A DNA stretch of 64,000 nt from Leptopterna dolabrata (GCA_954871275.1 OX940988.1:32675227-32739226), one strand, 5' to 3'; positions 10,673-23,240 are shown, numbered from the stretch's first letter. A program made the numbers and translations. Notes: a model not told the origin generated them from the sequence alone.

Positions 10673-12819
10673 TCCAAACAATCGGCGTGACGCTGTTGTC
10701 CAACTTGCCACATTTTCTGAACTATAACGTTGGTGGTTTTTTCTTGTTTTGTGAAACGCATTGCGACAGACACCAGGAAAATGTCCTGGCTTGATTAAAT
10801 TTATTAGGTTAAGAGTGATTTCCCAAATTAAACATAAAATAATTATAGATAAATACCTACCTAACATTGCTGTGGACGAATCAACCGATCATGTTTCCTT
10901 TCAACTGTTAGCAGTAAAAATAGCAGTACTAATTACAAAGCACGCGCCAGCATTGATAATAACAATAATAATAGTAATATTAAATTTACCATATTCATGC
11001 CGCGTCGATGAAACGATCAATATGCTTTGCCCATGGAAAACTTAGTTGAAATTCGATAGATTAATATCAAAATCTGATGTTTAACAAAACTATATTATTA
11101 TGAAGGTAAATAATTATTACGCCAGTCAACTTATAGAAGTAAGTAAAATTGAGTATTGGGTACGTTAAAAACAATGAATATGTTCAATATTGCTACGGTA
11201 TACTAACCGATGCAGGAGGTTTGATCTTGCAAAGGTCTTCAGTAGTCGTCAGCTATATGTGAATGTTCTGCTCCTCTTTTATCATAAACCCCCACACATG
11301 ATAAGCAGCGCAAAAACACCGCACTACCAAACTCGATTTATGATGGATGGAGAAACATTGTTCCCTCCAGGCCTCGAGTGGTTCTTACGAAACATCCCCC
11401 CATCGTACATTCTGTATATATGATCCACCGAAATCTAAAGGAAAACATGAAATCGCCCGAAAAGTACTTGAGAACAAAAATAAATAACAACGAAGAATTC
11501 TGTCGTGGATAGTGCAAAAAATAATGACAGTATTGATAACTTGATAAATAGCGTATATTTGTATTAAGAAAATTTGATAGTTTATAAGTTATAATTTTAT
11601 AACGTAGGAATAATTTATTACCTATACCAGAAGAACTAGAAGGAATTTAGCGGCTCGCAACTCGACGACACGGGCGAATCCTAATGTCGAGCAGCAAACG
11701 ATAGAAACGAGGTGACTACTTTCCCCATGTTGTGTTTACATACTCTTGTAAATATAAATATTCTGAATAAAAATATTCTACTCTATATACCCAGTGGTAC
11801 CTATTCTTATGTAGTGTAATCAAGTAGTACACCGGTTGATGAGCTGGCTTTGTTACACTTAGCCTTGGTTCAGACGAACCCCATTTCATTTAACAATGAA
11901 AATCTCCAACGTCAGTGTAATGCCCTGTACGCGTAGGGTACTTTTAAATTACTAAAAAAAAATCTATTTTATAACAACTACCAACCTACACGATTCATTT
12001 GTGTGTTGAGGTATGCATTTTTATAACTACGGATTCAGTAAGTATTAGGTACCTAATTACATATCAATTTGTCGTCTCAAATGATGGGTAGGCACATTCG
12101 CAGTACGAAATAAGGTTTTCTGAGATCGTCGTAAAACCGTTGAAATCTGTAGAGCGGCCTATCTAGGTAGAGTACTTTATCAACTCCGATAGGACCTTAT
12201 CAGCATGGGAGCCGGCGTTCGGTCTTCGCTTATCCTCGAATTTCGTACGAAAGATACATCGCATACAATCCTGCGTACGATTTTCATGTTCTCTGAAGCC
12301 ATAAATTTGTGACACCCTAAATTAAATCGATGTTTTCCGGCTAACTATCTCAAATCATGGATAAACGAAACTAATTATAGCTATATTATTTAAAAACCGA
12401 TGTATCGTATCACACAAATGGATGGGAGGACACCGGTCCTTACGTTACTTGAAAAGGTATAATTCGTATGATGGTAGTAAATTATGTAAGTAATATACTG
12501 ATAAACAAACCTGAACTGCTACAATTCTATACATTTATTCATGTTGATGAAAGTAATGAGCAACAAAACATCTTAGTTCTTTTTGGCATTTGTGTTACAA
12601 ACACAAACATCATCTTTAATACCTCCTTATGGACAGTAAAACGCAGTAAATCCACTATTTGTAATACGCAGTAAAGCTTGCTAGAAACTAAACAAATATG
12701 TGTTAGAAGATTACTCATCATTGTCACCCATGGAAAACAACATCATACTTTGTACATCACATTCATGCTGCGTACGAGTATTAAACAACTATACTACTCT
12801 ATTACACTGCTTCTGCTCT
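10673..12819. other. Low-copy AT-rich sequence, nothing recognised
   Basis: Over 2 kb without any of the repeat families seen elsewhere here. Short open frames show no domain. It may be single-copy intron or intergenic DNA. Confidence 0.5.
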
Positions 12820-13035
12820 TCTGTTATTGACATTTTCATGTCTTTGCCCTGGCACATAGCACAAAAAACTGTCACGAAATTGCGTAACGAAATTGTGTTA
12901 CAGTGCCTTTATAATGATTTCCGCTTACAACGACCCCGTTGTTAGGTTTGTTCATTTTCTACACTTTTTAACCCACAAAAATCGTTCACCACTCGTTGGA
13001 AAGCTCTCGATTTAACGAACATTTTCATGTTCTCC
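12820..13035 (-). repeat. Family F repeat, copy 1
   Basis: Shares TTTTCATGTCTTTGCCCTGG, the GATTTCCGCTTACAAC block and AATCGTTCACCACTCGTTGG with 43077-43240 in the same order. Inverted copies lie at 17255, 44258 and 61912. Confidence 0.7.
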
Positions 13036-14197
13036 ATAACATATTGACTATACGAATAGCGGAGCTATGGGCATAACTGTTCTCATATTTTGTTTACAAA
13101 CTAATGATCGTGAGTGTAGAAGATAATTAATCCGGAATCGTCTATTTTATTGAAATTAGGTACCTGCCTCTTAATATTAATAATGTCAAAAGCAATAGGT
13201 AAAGACATGAAAATGTCCCAATGCGTTGCAGACTCGTATGCAAGCGTTTTTTTAAATGACGTCCTGAAACAAGGTTTTCGCATTCATTGTGCCGATGATG
13301 TTAATTTCATCTTTTGTATAGAAAAGGTTTAATTTTGAATGGTGAACCAGCAAGTCATTTGTATTTGAGAAACGACATGTCGTGGATTTATACTTTCAAT
13401 GCCATTATGTCTGATGGCAACGGTTTGTCCAGGTTACAAGTGTTTTTTTATAATACAACAACATTTTTACTGATTTATATGACGCATAACGGCCATTTCT
13501 TCGATTCCTACAACAGATCCGGGCTGAAGGGAGAAGCTATTTAGACGCTAGGGAATTGATTGGGGCCTCCCTCTCGCACTGCCACCAATCACGATTCAGC
13601 TGTGATGTTGGTGAAATTGACTCGACGTCTAACTCATTTCGGCAAAATCTACCAGAAATCGTTTTTCGCGTACTAATTTCGTAATATTCGACGATTCAAC
13701 TCAATTTTATGCTCAATCAATTTCAGCATCAAACCGAGTATTTAATACCAAATGAGGAAGAATGCAGAACTCTCTGTTTCTAGTACCATTTCAGAATCTA
13801 CGTGCGAGTTTTAATCTTTCACATTGCAGGTCTAATGGAGAGCTTTCCAAAAATTTGCTGAATGATGGGTCGGAAAACAACGGAAGTGGGTGAAAAGGGG
13901 GAAGGAAAACGCGTGCGACGTCAGATGGTATTAATATGTGAACCACTAGAGGAAGATATACACACCAGAAGACGTCACGCGTTTTTTCTTTAGCTCATTC
14001 CCACCGAACTACTCGGATTTCGGAGCTGAAAATTGGGATAAAGAGGTTTTCGAAGGAGCTGAATTCTGAGGCCAAAAGCAGCAAATTCCGACCCACGCCA
14101 ATTCCTCAATTGATTATAGCCATCAACTTTTTACGGGCTTGGAGTTAACTAAAATTGGGTCGCCGGGAAAATGTTAAGCAAATAGAATCGGGATTTA
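13036..14197. other. Unassigned, with a degenerate inverted repeat
   Basis: AAAACGCGTGCGACGTC (about 13905) faces GACGTCACGCGTTTT (about 13970), with purine-rich flanks also loosely mirrored. No gene recognised. Confidence 0.45.
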
Positions 14198-15553
14198 AAA
14201 ACACTGCAAATCCCTGCACAACGGTTTATTATTTTGTACAGAATACCCTTCTGTTACAGATCACAGATCTCTGTATAGATAACCCGTCTATATAATATAA
14301 TATGTACCATTCTATACATATTATGTAGATCGCAGATCCTCCGTAGGTTAGTACCTAACCCCGTACTCGTTAATAGGTACCTATCTAAATCACGAGTTGA
14401 ATGTTGCTAAAATAATTCTGTCGATGACAAGCAGTAACTAGAACGGCAAAAAGAAACGCAAATAATGAAGTTCTGAAGGAAAATTGTTGATGTGGAGTCA
14501 AATGGATGCCCCTTCTGCGTAGATCACTGTTTTCTGTGGTCAATACCTACCTTCGTGGTCAAGTATAATGAACCGTTGTGTAATAACTTGCCCATCAATA
14601 ATACTTCAACGGTTATTCAAGTCCGATCAACAAAATCCAGCCCCTTCTTGGTTGATGAACCGTTGTGTAATAATTTACCGTTGTGTAATAATTTACCATT
14701 GTGTAATAATTTACCCATCAACAATACTTCAACATTTGTTCAAGTTACAAAAGTACCGATCAACAAAATCCAGCCCCTTCTTGGTAAATGAACCGTTGTG
14801 TAATAATTTACCGTTGTGTAATAATTTACCGTTGTGAAATAATTTACCGTTGTGTAATAATTTACCGTTGTGTAATAATTTACCGTTGTGTAATAATTTA
14901 CCATTGTGTAATAATTTACCCATCAATAATACTTCAACGTTTGTTCAAGTTTCACAAGTACCTACGAACTAAATCCAATAGTCCATCACTTATCAAATGA
15001 AATAATATCGCAGAACAACCAACTCGACTTCATACAGCCATCCTTGGTTATAATCAGGTGCTCCTTAGTGATGATATCCCGGCCGGATTTATACCGTTTG
15101 ATTCACGATCGTGTTGACGAAGCTTTTTGGTGCACACGAACGGCTGGACGTACAATGCTCCGGGTGGTCCCAAAAAATTGCTTAGCTCAAGACAAATTTA
15201 ATAACGTAAAAGAAAACCATACCCTTCTATCAAAAGTTTTCGAGATACGGCGTTCTGAAAATGTCAACCCCTATTTTGAACCCCTTAGAGATGACTGACA
15301 GTAACGTCGAGCTACGAGGAACAACTAGACCCCGAACGGAACCTATAACCCGAATTTCATCAATTTTGTTTCATGGTAACTAAGAAAAGTGGCCAGTACG
15401 GCGCACGGCGGATAGACAAAAAATTTGTTATTGCCTTTTTGGATTCTACATACCTTGAAACGTAAACCATCAAATCTTGAGGGGGGGTTAGAATTTTTTT
15501 TTTTTTTTTTCCATGCTCGATTCCAATGGTTCATTATTGAAAATAATAAACCA
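14198..15553 (+). mobile_element. Family C element, copy 2
   Basis: End-to-end match to copy 1 from CTGCAAATCCCTGCACAACG to the terminal hairpin at about 15528-15552. It has two minisatellite blocks and a poly-G/poly-T tail before the last 40 bp. The better preserved of the full-length C copies. Confidence 0.8.
14652..14915 (+). repeat. 18-bp minisatellite arrays in family C copy 2
   Basis: Three units at about 14659-14715 and seven at about 14790-14915 of CCGTTGTGTAATAATTTA, separated by a unit-ending block CCATCAACAATACTTCAAC that is itself duplicated. Confidence 0.9.
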
Positions 15554-16110
15554 AAAAAAAGGTGAGACTTATACGTATCTGATCCTCTGGACTCGAATGG
15601 ATGCTACTAAAACAAAAACTTGGCATCCAAACGACGGTTATAACATAACCAACACTATTTCAAACCACACTAGTAAGAAAGTAGTAGAAATATTGTAAGG
15701 AAGGTTATGGGCAACAAACAGGTGAACGGAACGGAGATGACAATGGAGTTGAATGTAACAAGTTAGAAGTAACGTTAGCGGAGAAAAGCACACTCAGAGA
15801 AGTGGGAAAGAACATTTCAGAGCCCACGCACGACCGCTGTTTCAAAAGTATGGCCTACTGACAGCATATGGTGCGTACATCCTCCAATGCCTCAACCACG
15901 TGTTCAAGCAGGACGATTCAGTGACACCTGGAATTCATATTCATGAGCACAACACTCGGAATCGATTTGACATGGAAACTCCACTCATTCGCCAAGCATG
16001 ATCAAAGAACAGAAATAATTATCGAGGCATCAAATTTTACAATCATATTCCCCATAGCCCCTATTCAATGTTTCCTTTTTAGTACGTCCCTCAGTACTAA
16101 GAGACGTCCT
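15554..16110. other. No feature recognised
   Basis: Mixed-composition sequence; no repeats shared with the rest of the window were seen. Confidence 0.45.
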
Positions 16111-16750
16111 TATGTATTTTTTCTGGTCAGAAGAGGACAACACTCAGCCGAGAATGAAAAGAACCACATTCAAATCCGTTTCAGATCATCCTGAATTCAG
16201 TATTGTATTCATACAAATCCGTAAAAAAAAAAACAACGGTTTATTAATTACCTGTATAGACGCCCCTTCTGCGTAGATCACTGTTTTCTGAGGTCAATAC
16301 CCTCGACTAAGCCTCATGAATAACCTCATGAGCCTAAGCTTCATGAATAACTGCAAATAATTAATTATTGAATCCCGCGCATTTGTATGAAACTTTATTT
16401 CCCGGGCCGGCTCCAGTAATCCTTTTAGGGTTTTCCTGGAGAGAGTCGAGGGTATTGACATCAGAAAACAGTGATCTACGCAGAAGGGGCGTCTATACAG
16501 GTAATTAATAAACCGTTGTTTTTTTTTACGGATTTGTATGAATACAATACTGAATTCAGGATGATCTGAAACGGATTTGAATGTGGTTCTTTTCATTCTC
16601 GGCTGAGTGTTGTCCTCTTCTGACCAGATCAAATACATAAAAACCCTAAATGGATTACTGGAGCCGGCCCGGGAAATAAAGTTTCATACAAATGCGCGGG
16701 ATTCAATAATTCAATAATTAATTATTTGCAGTTATTCATTAAGCTTAAGG
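16111..16750. repeat. Nested inverted duplication, order A - B(rc) - A(rc) - B
   Basis: Arm A (16111-16307) is mirrored at 16445-16639 with only a few differences. The segment after A (about 16336-16434) is mirrored at about 16640-16747. A spans unique flank plus the 5' part of a family G element, and B is the G interior. The arrangement equals the reverse complement of A+B inserted between A and B. Confidence 0.9.
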
Positions 16751-17470
16751 TAAATAATAAACCGATGCGTAATAATTTACCTGCATAAATGCCCCTTCTG
16801 CGTGTATAGTATAATAAACCGTTATGTAATAATTTGCCGTAGTCTAATAATTTACCCATCAATAATACTTCTCCGTTTGTTCAAGTTGCAAAGTACTTAT
16901 CAACAAAATCCGAAAGGGCCATCATTTTTGAAATGAAATAATATAACAGAACAACCAACTCGACTTCATACGGCCATCCGTGATTATAATCAGGTGCTCC
17001 CTAGCAATGATTATCTCGGGCCAATTCCCAATTGTTGCCGCGTCCCTAGTAATGATATCTGGGCTGAATGCATACAATTTGATTCACCCTCCTGTTGAAG
17101 AAGCCTGTCGGTGCAAACTTCTGGGCCTTACTGTGAACGAACGGCTGGACTTACAATGCTCCGGGTGGTCTCAAAAAACTTCCAAGTTCGATAACTATTT
17201 AAAACTGTTAAAAAAAATTCGAGATAACGGCGTCCTGGAGATTTCAACCCCAAAAATGGCAAACATGAAGTTCCGTAGAAACGAATCGGTTGTAAGCGAA
17301 AATCATCAGAAATGGTGCATAACGCGTTTTCCTGTCGGTTTTTGGTAACGCTTTTCGAGTTCGTGTGCCAAAGTAAAGACATGAAAATATCAAAAACAAT
17401 TTTAACCCCCCTCAAAATTCGATGGTTTCCGTTTCAAGGTATGTAGAATCCGAAAATACAATTAAAAATC
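16749..17470 (+). repeat. Composite of family G/C pieces with embedded F
   Basis: Has TAAATAATAAACCG, GCCCCTTCTGCGT, the C block ACGGCTGGACTTACAATGC, an F repeat (about 17255-17405) and the C tail GTTTCAAGGTATGTAGAATC. The long frame across it is an artefact of the repeat. Confidence 0.6.
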
Positions 17471-18046
17471 CAGCCAACAGAACAAAAATTTATCTCATTT
17501 TCGTTCTCCAGCCAAGAGAACAAAAACATATCTAATTTATCTGAAATTTATCTCATTTTATTTATCTAATTTTTGTTCCAGCCAAGAGAAAACACGGGTT
17601 TTGACAGTCCCAACCAACGGAAGGCAATTGCTGACTCTTACGTAAAATCAGATTCCGTAGATTCCGAAAATAGAATTAAAAGTAGAGAGGTAGAGTTAAT
17701 ATTAGAGGAGAAAAATCGTATTTGTATGAAATAGGTGAATTTCCTAACGACTACTAACGGCTACAACTGCCTGCTACATGTATATGGAACAACCGCTGGC
17801 AACGGCATTTTGATCAACAAAAGAATCACGGATAAGACTGGTTTGTAGGATGAATACATTATTTCTGTCAAACCATCTTCAGCCCAATCAAGCTGTTTCA
17901 AGTCTTTATTACCAATAAATGATTGATTAACAATACGTTGTTAATGAAAATCATCGAATGAATGAGATTCGAGATTTTCAGCAAAACCCTTGCGGCAGGA
18001 AATGAAACAAAGCCTGTAAATAACGGGCAATAAAACCTCGAAATAG
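17471..18046. other. No feature recognised
   Basis: Local direct repetition of AATTTATCTCATTTT and CCAGCCAAGAGAACA near 17470-17600; otherwise unassigned. Confidence 0.45.
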
Positions 18047-18243
18047 ATCGCTTGGCGAGGGACAGAAATAACGTGCCCTCGATTGATGGTCGAACGCAAT
18101 GCAAGAGGAATAATTCAGCGGTGACGCGGAGGATGTTGTCGAGGAGAACGTCGTTAACGTACGATATCGAGAAACAAACACCAGGCGGACTTGAGGAGCG
18201 ACGAGAATACGAGATAGTGGAACCGCTGACGGAGTTTAGTTGA
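18047..18243 (+). CDS. Possible host exon, unknown product
   Basis: After an acceptor-like AAATAG, an open frame of 64 codons runs to TGA at 18241-18243. It is GC-richer than its surroundings. The peptide is hydrophilic and charged (segments such as RRMLSRRTSLTYDIEK and LEERREYEIVEPLTEF). The opposite strand is also open, which weakens the case. No family recognised. If real, it would be a terminal exon of a host gene. Confidence 0.3.
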
Positions 18244-18409
18244 TAAATGGTGCCAGCTGGTGGGTGTCGAAGGGGCATCATCGATCTGAGAGGGCGAGGG
18301 TTTCACTATCGAAAAGCCAAGCGTTGAATCCAAGGGACCTTCCAAAACTATACTTACATACTCACTAGGGATGGGATATCGAAAGAAAATATCGATATTG
18401 ATATCCATT

Positions 18410-18721
18410 GACTAGCTGAAGGATGGGGATCATGAGGTTTGGTCGAGAAATAAGATCACAGTTTGAGGCCTTATCTTTGCGCATGGCCACTGTCAGCACA
18501 TGTTATTTCTTCATATTGTAATACAACATCAATTTTTCACAACCCAGCAATATTAATTAAGTAATCACAATACAGCAGCCGTTCATGTAGTCATCACTGG
18601 GAACAACTGCGCATGATACCTAAGCCCTGAAGATGATGTACAAATACATCGAAACGTCGGCCGAAAACTACCTGATCTTGTTTCTCGACCGGACCTCAAG
18701 ATCCCCATCCTTCACCTAGTC
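18410..18721 (+). mobile_element. 312-bp element with 49-bp TIRs carrying a hammerhead motif
   Basis: GACTAGCTGAAGGATGGGG at 18410 is mirrored by the reverse complement ending at 18721; arms of about 49 bp agree at roughly nine of ten positions. A hammerhead motif lies near the right arm. It interrupts the ATCGATAT-rich part of the hAT-like element. No target duplication is evident. Plausibly a Penelope terminal-repeat derivative. Confidence 0.65.
18624..18661 (+). ncRNA. Hammerhead ribozyme-like motif
   Basis: Stem I GCC/GGC (18624-18626 with 18659-18661), core CTGAAGA (18627-18633), extra T, stem II GATGTA-CAAA-TACATC, core GAAA (18651-18654), one C-G pair for stem III, then TC as the cleavage dinucleotide. 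All conserved core bases are present. Confidence 0.65.
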
Positions 18722-19460
18722 TGAACATCAACGGCCAAAAACCCAAATCTCCTGTTGATATCAATTGATATATCAAATGAAAAAATCGATAGTGATATAT
18801 CGGGTGAAAAATATCGATATCCGGTATTATCGAAAGAATTAGAAATACCAAATTAAATAATTAAAAAGATTAAGCCCAAAAATTATTATATTAAAATTAG
18901 GTTGGCATTTTATAAGCCAAGGTCAGTAGACGGAGAAATACAGACATCAATATCTTATTGTGGTTTCATTATTTATGATTCGGATTCAAATTTCGTAATC
19001 AGTCCAAAGGTGAGTTGCTTAGTTCAAATTAGATTAGTAGGCTTTGTTCAAACTGTATTCAGTTTTTTTTTGTACCTTTATAGATAATATAAAAATAAAA
19101 TAGTTTGAGTTGTTTCAAATTGTGGTAGGTATTCAATTTGTTTTGTACCTACATACAATCATGCGATACCTACAAATGAAAAGGTAGTTTTAAAGTTGTT
19201 TCAAATAATATTCAGTTTATTTTGTACCTACTTACCTACATGTTGTGAAAATGAAATATCTCCGCATTTGGGTTCATTCTATACGTCCTAAAAAGTTTAA
19301 AGCCAAATTTGATGATTTTTCTCGTTATTAAAAAAACGGTCCTAGTATCGGAGGTGAATATCGATATTCCGATATTATCTAAGTGAAAATATTGATATTA
19401 AAATACCGGATATCGGAAGGAAAATATCGATATTTGGATAATATCGATATCCTATCCCTA

Positions 19461-20199
19461 ACAGTCACTCATTTTGAGGACCTAATGAGTATTCAAGCCT
19501 AGTATTAAGTTAGAATTCAATTCCAGCAGCAATCTATGAACTAGGAACGCATTTAAAACGACTCAGTATAAACTTACCTACTCGTAGCTACTTCATTCAT
19601 CACGTTATCGCACTCATCATAACAATTAATATTAATTATTTTCGTGCCTATCATATGTGGGTATCACAAGATTCTGAGGAATCTGACTGTCCAACGACGA
19701 TTATTATTCAATACAGAACCCGTCGAAGCAATAATAAAACAAACAAACGGTAATTGAAGAAACTTCATTCAAACTGGTCCACCAGTCTGCAATAATTTGG
19801 CAGAGTAACGTTCATCAGTGGGCAGCAAATTACGCGATTATAAAATTTGTCAGAAATTTCGAACGATGAAATTAATAGAGGTGATACTGTGATTTTGTTA
19901 CACCAAATAGATTCCCTTGCCAATACAGTATTTTACATCCCGTTATCATTTTCTAAGCAGTCAAATAATACAGTTTTGGAATGGCGAACGTTGTTATCCA
20001 GGCCGCATGTATCGTATATCCTGGAAAGCACGAAGTTCAGTGGATCAGTCGTTCAGTTTCTTTGTATGCAGGTCTTGTCGGCGTTGAAAAGTCGTTTCAC
20101 AGTTCCTTTCATCATTCAGTAAAGTCCGTGAGGCAAGTGATGTTGTACAATGGGCTATTTGCATTTTCTTTTCTTTTTTTCCCCTTTCCCTTATGAAAG
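19461..20199. other. No feature recognised
   Basis: AT-rich sequence with ordinary short open frames and no shared repeats. Confidence 0.45.
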
Positions 20200-20385
20200 C
20201 AGATTCCATCCAGAGATCTTGGAAACCAACCGCGCCGTCCTACGATAAGTACCTACCTAGTTCTTTTTCTATGAATTTTCAAAGTTTCCAGAAGTTCTGA
20301 CGTCACAATGGGCAGTGGGGCCCCTCTCCGGCGAGAAGGGTGCAGTGACGTCAAAACTTCTGGAAAATGGAAAGATCATAGAAAA
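20200..20385 (+). repeat. Family H fold-back repeat, copy 2
   Basis: CCAGAAGTTCTGACGTCAC faces GTGACGTCAAAACTTCTGG around a GC-rich loop. Outer flanks TTTTTCTATGA and TCATAGAAAAA extend the palindrome. Confidence 0.75.
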
Positions 20386-20459
20386 AGAACTAATTATTAT
20401 CGCAGGGAGTGCGGTTGGTGTCAAAATTCTTAGGGTGGAATCTACTTTCATGTAAAAAA

Positions 20460-20762
20460 CATCCGCCAATTCGAGTGGGCAGTACAGCTTCCTCACTTGA
20501 ATCACATGAACGTATAGAACAGTTGGGCAGGTTCATTTTGATACGGGACCATCTGCGATCCAACTCGCGTGTACCCTCAACATTTCAGCTCTCTACGACT
20601 ATTTTTCGCGTAGAAACATTTAATGTTCGCGCATGCGCAGACGAAAGTTACGGTACGATTTCAATGATTTTTGTACGGGACCATCTGTGACCCAAACCCG
20701 CACCTACCCTCCGAATTTCAACCATTATTTCGGGTTGTTATAGGCTTTATAAGGAGCTGACC

Positions 20763-20793
<31 letters not shown>

Positions 20794-20925
20794 TGGAAAC
20801 AAAAATGTTCCTTGATGTCTGAATCGTAAAATGCGAGTGGGAATTTTCGTTTTGGAGGACATAAATTGTTTTCGACTCTTGCACGAATCCAATGCTTCCC
20901 TACCTTCGGTAGTGAGGACGAAAAA
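20460..20925 (+). repeat. Family B repeat, copy 2 (short form)
   Basis: Starts CCAATTCGAGTGGGCAGTA and GCTTCCTCACTTGAATC, ends CTACCTTCGGTAGTGAGGA. CTTCCTCACT at the start is mirrored by AGTGAGGA at the end, a short TIR. One GCGCATGCGCAGA unit remains. Confidence 0.8.
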
Positions 20926-22007
20926 TAATATAAACCGCTTTTGTGATCCATGCAAATAGCCCATTGTCAATATACACATTCCTGAACCTACAGCGTCCAA
21001 ATCCAAACGCAGGTGTACAACACCTGCAAACAAAATAGCTTACACCGCCTGAAGCACATTAAGAAGAACTTCAGAACTGATGCAGGATCAGCACCCCCCC
21101 CCCCCCCCACCCACCTTCTTAATCGCACTGGAAAAGGAATTGGAAAATCTGTCTTCGTCGGAGTACGGGCAAAAATGAAAGCGGGATAATTTTATCATTA
21201 TTAATAAACACCCATGAAACAACCCAAATCCCTGCTGGAACACTGGTAACGTACAGCCATTTCTATTGTGTACCTATTGTCAGATCAAGAGTATATTTAT
21301 GTACTCGAAGTTTCTCGGTAGGCGGCACGTGGCCCAAGTATGTATAAATACTGATTTTCAAAGCAGGTTGTAACATTCATTATCAACCTTCTAACAGAAC
21401 GAAGGGAAAAGGAATGGAGACGTAAGATCTAAGGAGCCTTAGTTATTTTGGCGCGGCTGGACTGAGGGCCCTCACGACTGGCTTCTGCTCTATTTTCGTA
21501 ACTCGATCGACATCTACACCGGCTGCAGTAGTAACATTTTTCATCGTGAACACAGGTCATCTCACTCCACACTCGGGACTCCCTAAAACACCAGAGTACT
21601 TTGTATGGGGGCAGAACCGGATGCCCGGACTTCCACGTGTTACATTTTCTTTAAAGAAAGGGCTACAGATAGGTTTCCCAAACGGTATAAAGACTTTGAA
21701 TTTGTCGAGTGCAGTAAAATGAATGCTTCAAGATTCATCAATAAATTCATCTAATTTCTTTTCACACCTGATGTGGTAAGCCATCTTGCAATGAGGAATA
21801 AACAAAAAATTAAAAATAAAAAGGTTTATTTTATTAAATAAAGGTTTATTTTTATTAAAAAGGTTTATTTAAGCAAAAGGTTTATTTTTTGTTTATTCCA
21901 CATTGCTTCAAGATTACCATAAAACTGGAAAAGTCTATACTACGAGTACGTTACACTGGTAGTACACCCTTAGAAGAAGAAATAGCGTCTGGTATAGTTA
22001 TATAAAA
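20926..22007. other. Mostly unassigned; stem-loop at 21784-21905
   Basis: CTTGCAATGAGGAATAAAC faces GTTTATTCCACATTGCTTCAAG, and the loop holds four AAAGGTTTATTT words. A poly-C run lies at about 21092-21109. No gene recognised. Confidence 0.5.
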
Positions 22008-22590
22008 TGCTACAAATTATTACACAATGGTTTATTATTTCCATGTGTAGGTGCCCGTTCTGCGTAGATCACTGTTTTCTGTGGTCAATACGTACCCTCC
22101 AACTCCCCCCAAGGAAAGCCTTAGGTCGAGTACTGGAGCCGGCCGGGTAATTACAGTTTCATAAATATGCGGTGGATTCAAGAATTCTTTTATTAATTAT
22201 TTGCTGTTATTCATGGAGCATACTTTGTTCAAGTAAGTAGCAATAAGTACCTATCGTTCGTGATCAATTTTATAAGTCCAAAAAAAAAACATGCCCTTCT
22301 ATTGAATGTTTTCGAGTTACGGCGTTCTGAAAATTTCAACCCGCTGAGCTTCGCGGACTAACAAGACCCCAAATGGGACCTGCGAACCGAATTTCATTAA
22401 TTTTGGTTCATAATAACAAAGAAAAGGGCTAAGTACCAACGGCGGAAGGACGGAATTTAAAAAATTCTATTTGGGAATGTAAGTACCTTGGAACTGAAAC
22501 AATCAAATTTTGACGGTCAAATTTTTTTGTTTTTTTCCTCCATGGTCGACTCCAAAGGATCATTAAGAAAACAACCCGTAGAGCGGTAGG
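22008..22590 (+). repeat. Family G/C composite
   Basis: Starts with the G head (CAATGGTTTATTATTTCC, CTGCGTAGATCACTGTTTTC), passes GCCGGCCGGGTAATTACAG, then joins the C tail (TTACGGCGTTCTGAAAATTTC, CCTTGGAACTGAAAC). Suggests G is a deletion relative of C or that the two recombine. Confidence 0.6.
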
Positions 22591-22639
22591 TACATAGTTT
22601 TCTTCCTGGCATCGAAGAGAAGCCACACAAAAATCGCAC

Positions 22640-23230
22640 TGGTACTTTCACAAATTTCTCATAGAAGACGAATGATTCTTCTGATTATTCTGACGATGAA
22701 ATCATAACCGTCGAATTAATCCTGAACGGCAGGTCCGACAAAAATCTTCTGATTATTCTGACAAAAATCGTCTCCTGATTATTCTGACGATGAAATCATC
22801 ATCTGATTATCCTGACAAAATCGTCTTCTGATTATTCTGACGATGAAATCATGATCGTCGAATTAATCCTGAACGGCGAAAGCCGCACTTGTCCTTTCAC
22901 AAATTTGTCTTAGAAAACTAACGATTCTTCTGATTATTGTGAATTAATCCCGAATTAATTCTGAATTAATCCTGCATTAATTCTGAACTAATTATTCTGA
23001 ACTGATTATTCTGAATTAATCCTGAATAATTCTGAATTAATCCTGAATGGCAGGTCCGACAAAAATCGTCTTCTGATTATTGTGACGATGAAATCATGAC
23101 CGTCGTATTAATCCTGAACGGCGAAAAATCGCACTTGTACTTTCATAAATTTCTCATAGAAAACGAACGATTCTTCTGATTATTCTGACGGTGAAATCAT
23201 AACCGTCGAATTAATCCTGAACGGCAGGTC
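22640..23230 (+). repeat. Degenerate tandem repeat, about 247-bp period
   Basis: CTTTCACAAATTTCTCATAG-type blocks recur near 22647, 22896 and 23142. Each is followed by GATTCTTCTGATTATTCTGA and GTCGAATTAATCCTGAACGG. Shorter GAATTAATCCTGAA words are further multiplied at 22940-23045. Confidence 0.8.
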
Positions 23231-23240
23231 CGAGAAGAAT

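Larger units (their letters stand above)
18366..19460. mobile_element. hAT-like element with TAGGGATGGGATATCGA ends
   Basis: Ends TAGGGATGGGATATCGA and TCGATATCCTATCCCTA are inverted. Flanking octamers ATACTCAC and ACAGTCAC agree at 6 of 8 positions, consistent with an aged hAT duplication. Subterminal zones are rich in ATCGATAT words. Non-coding. A hammerhead-bearing element is nested at 18410-18721. Confidence 0.65.

Noticed and set aside
17840..17885. Hammerhead-like CTGAAGAT...GAAA on the minus strand
   Set aside because: No pairing for stem I or stem III; probably chance.
17898..18281. 127-residue membrane-like protein on the minus strand
   Set aside because: Overlaps the better-supported + strand open stretch; its hydrophobicity follows from reading the complement of a charged frame.
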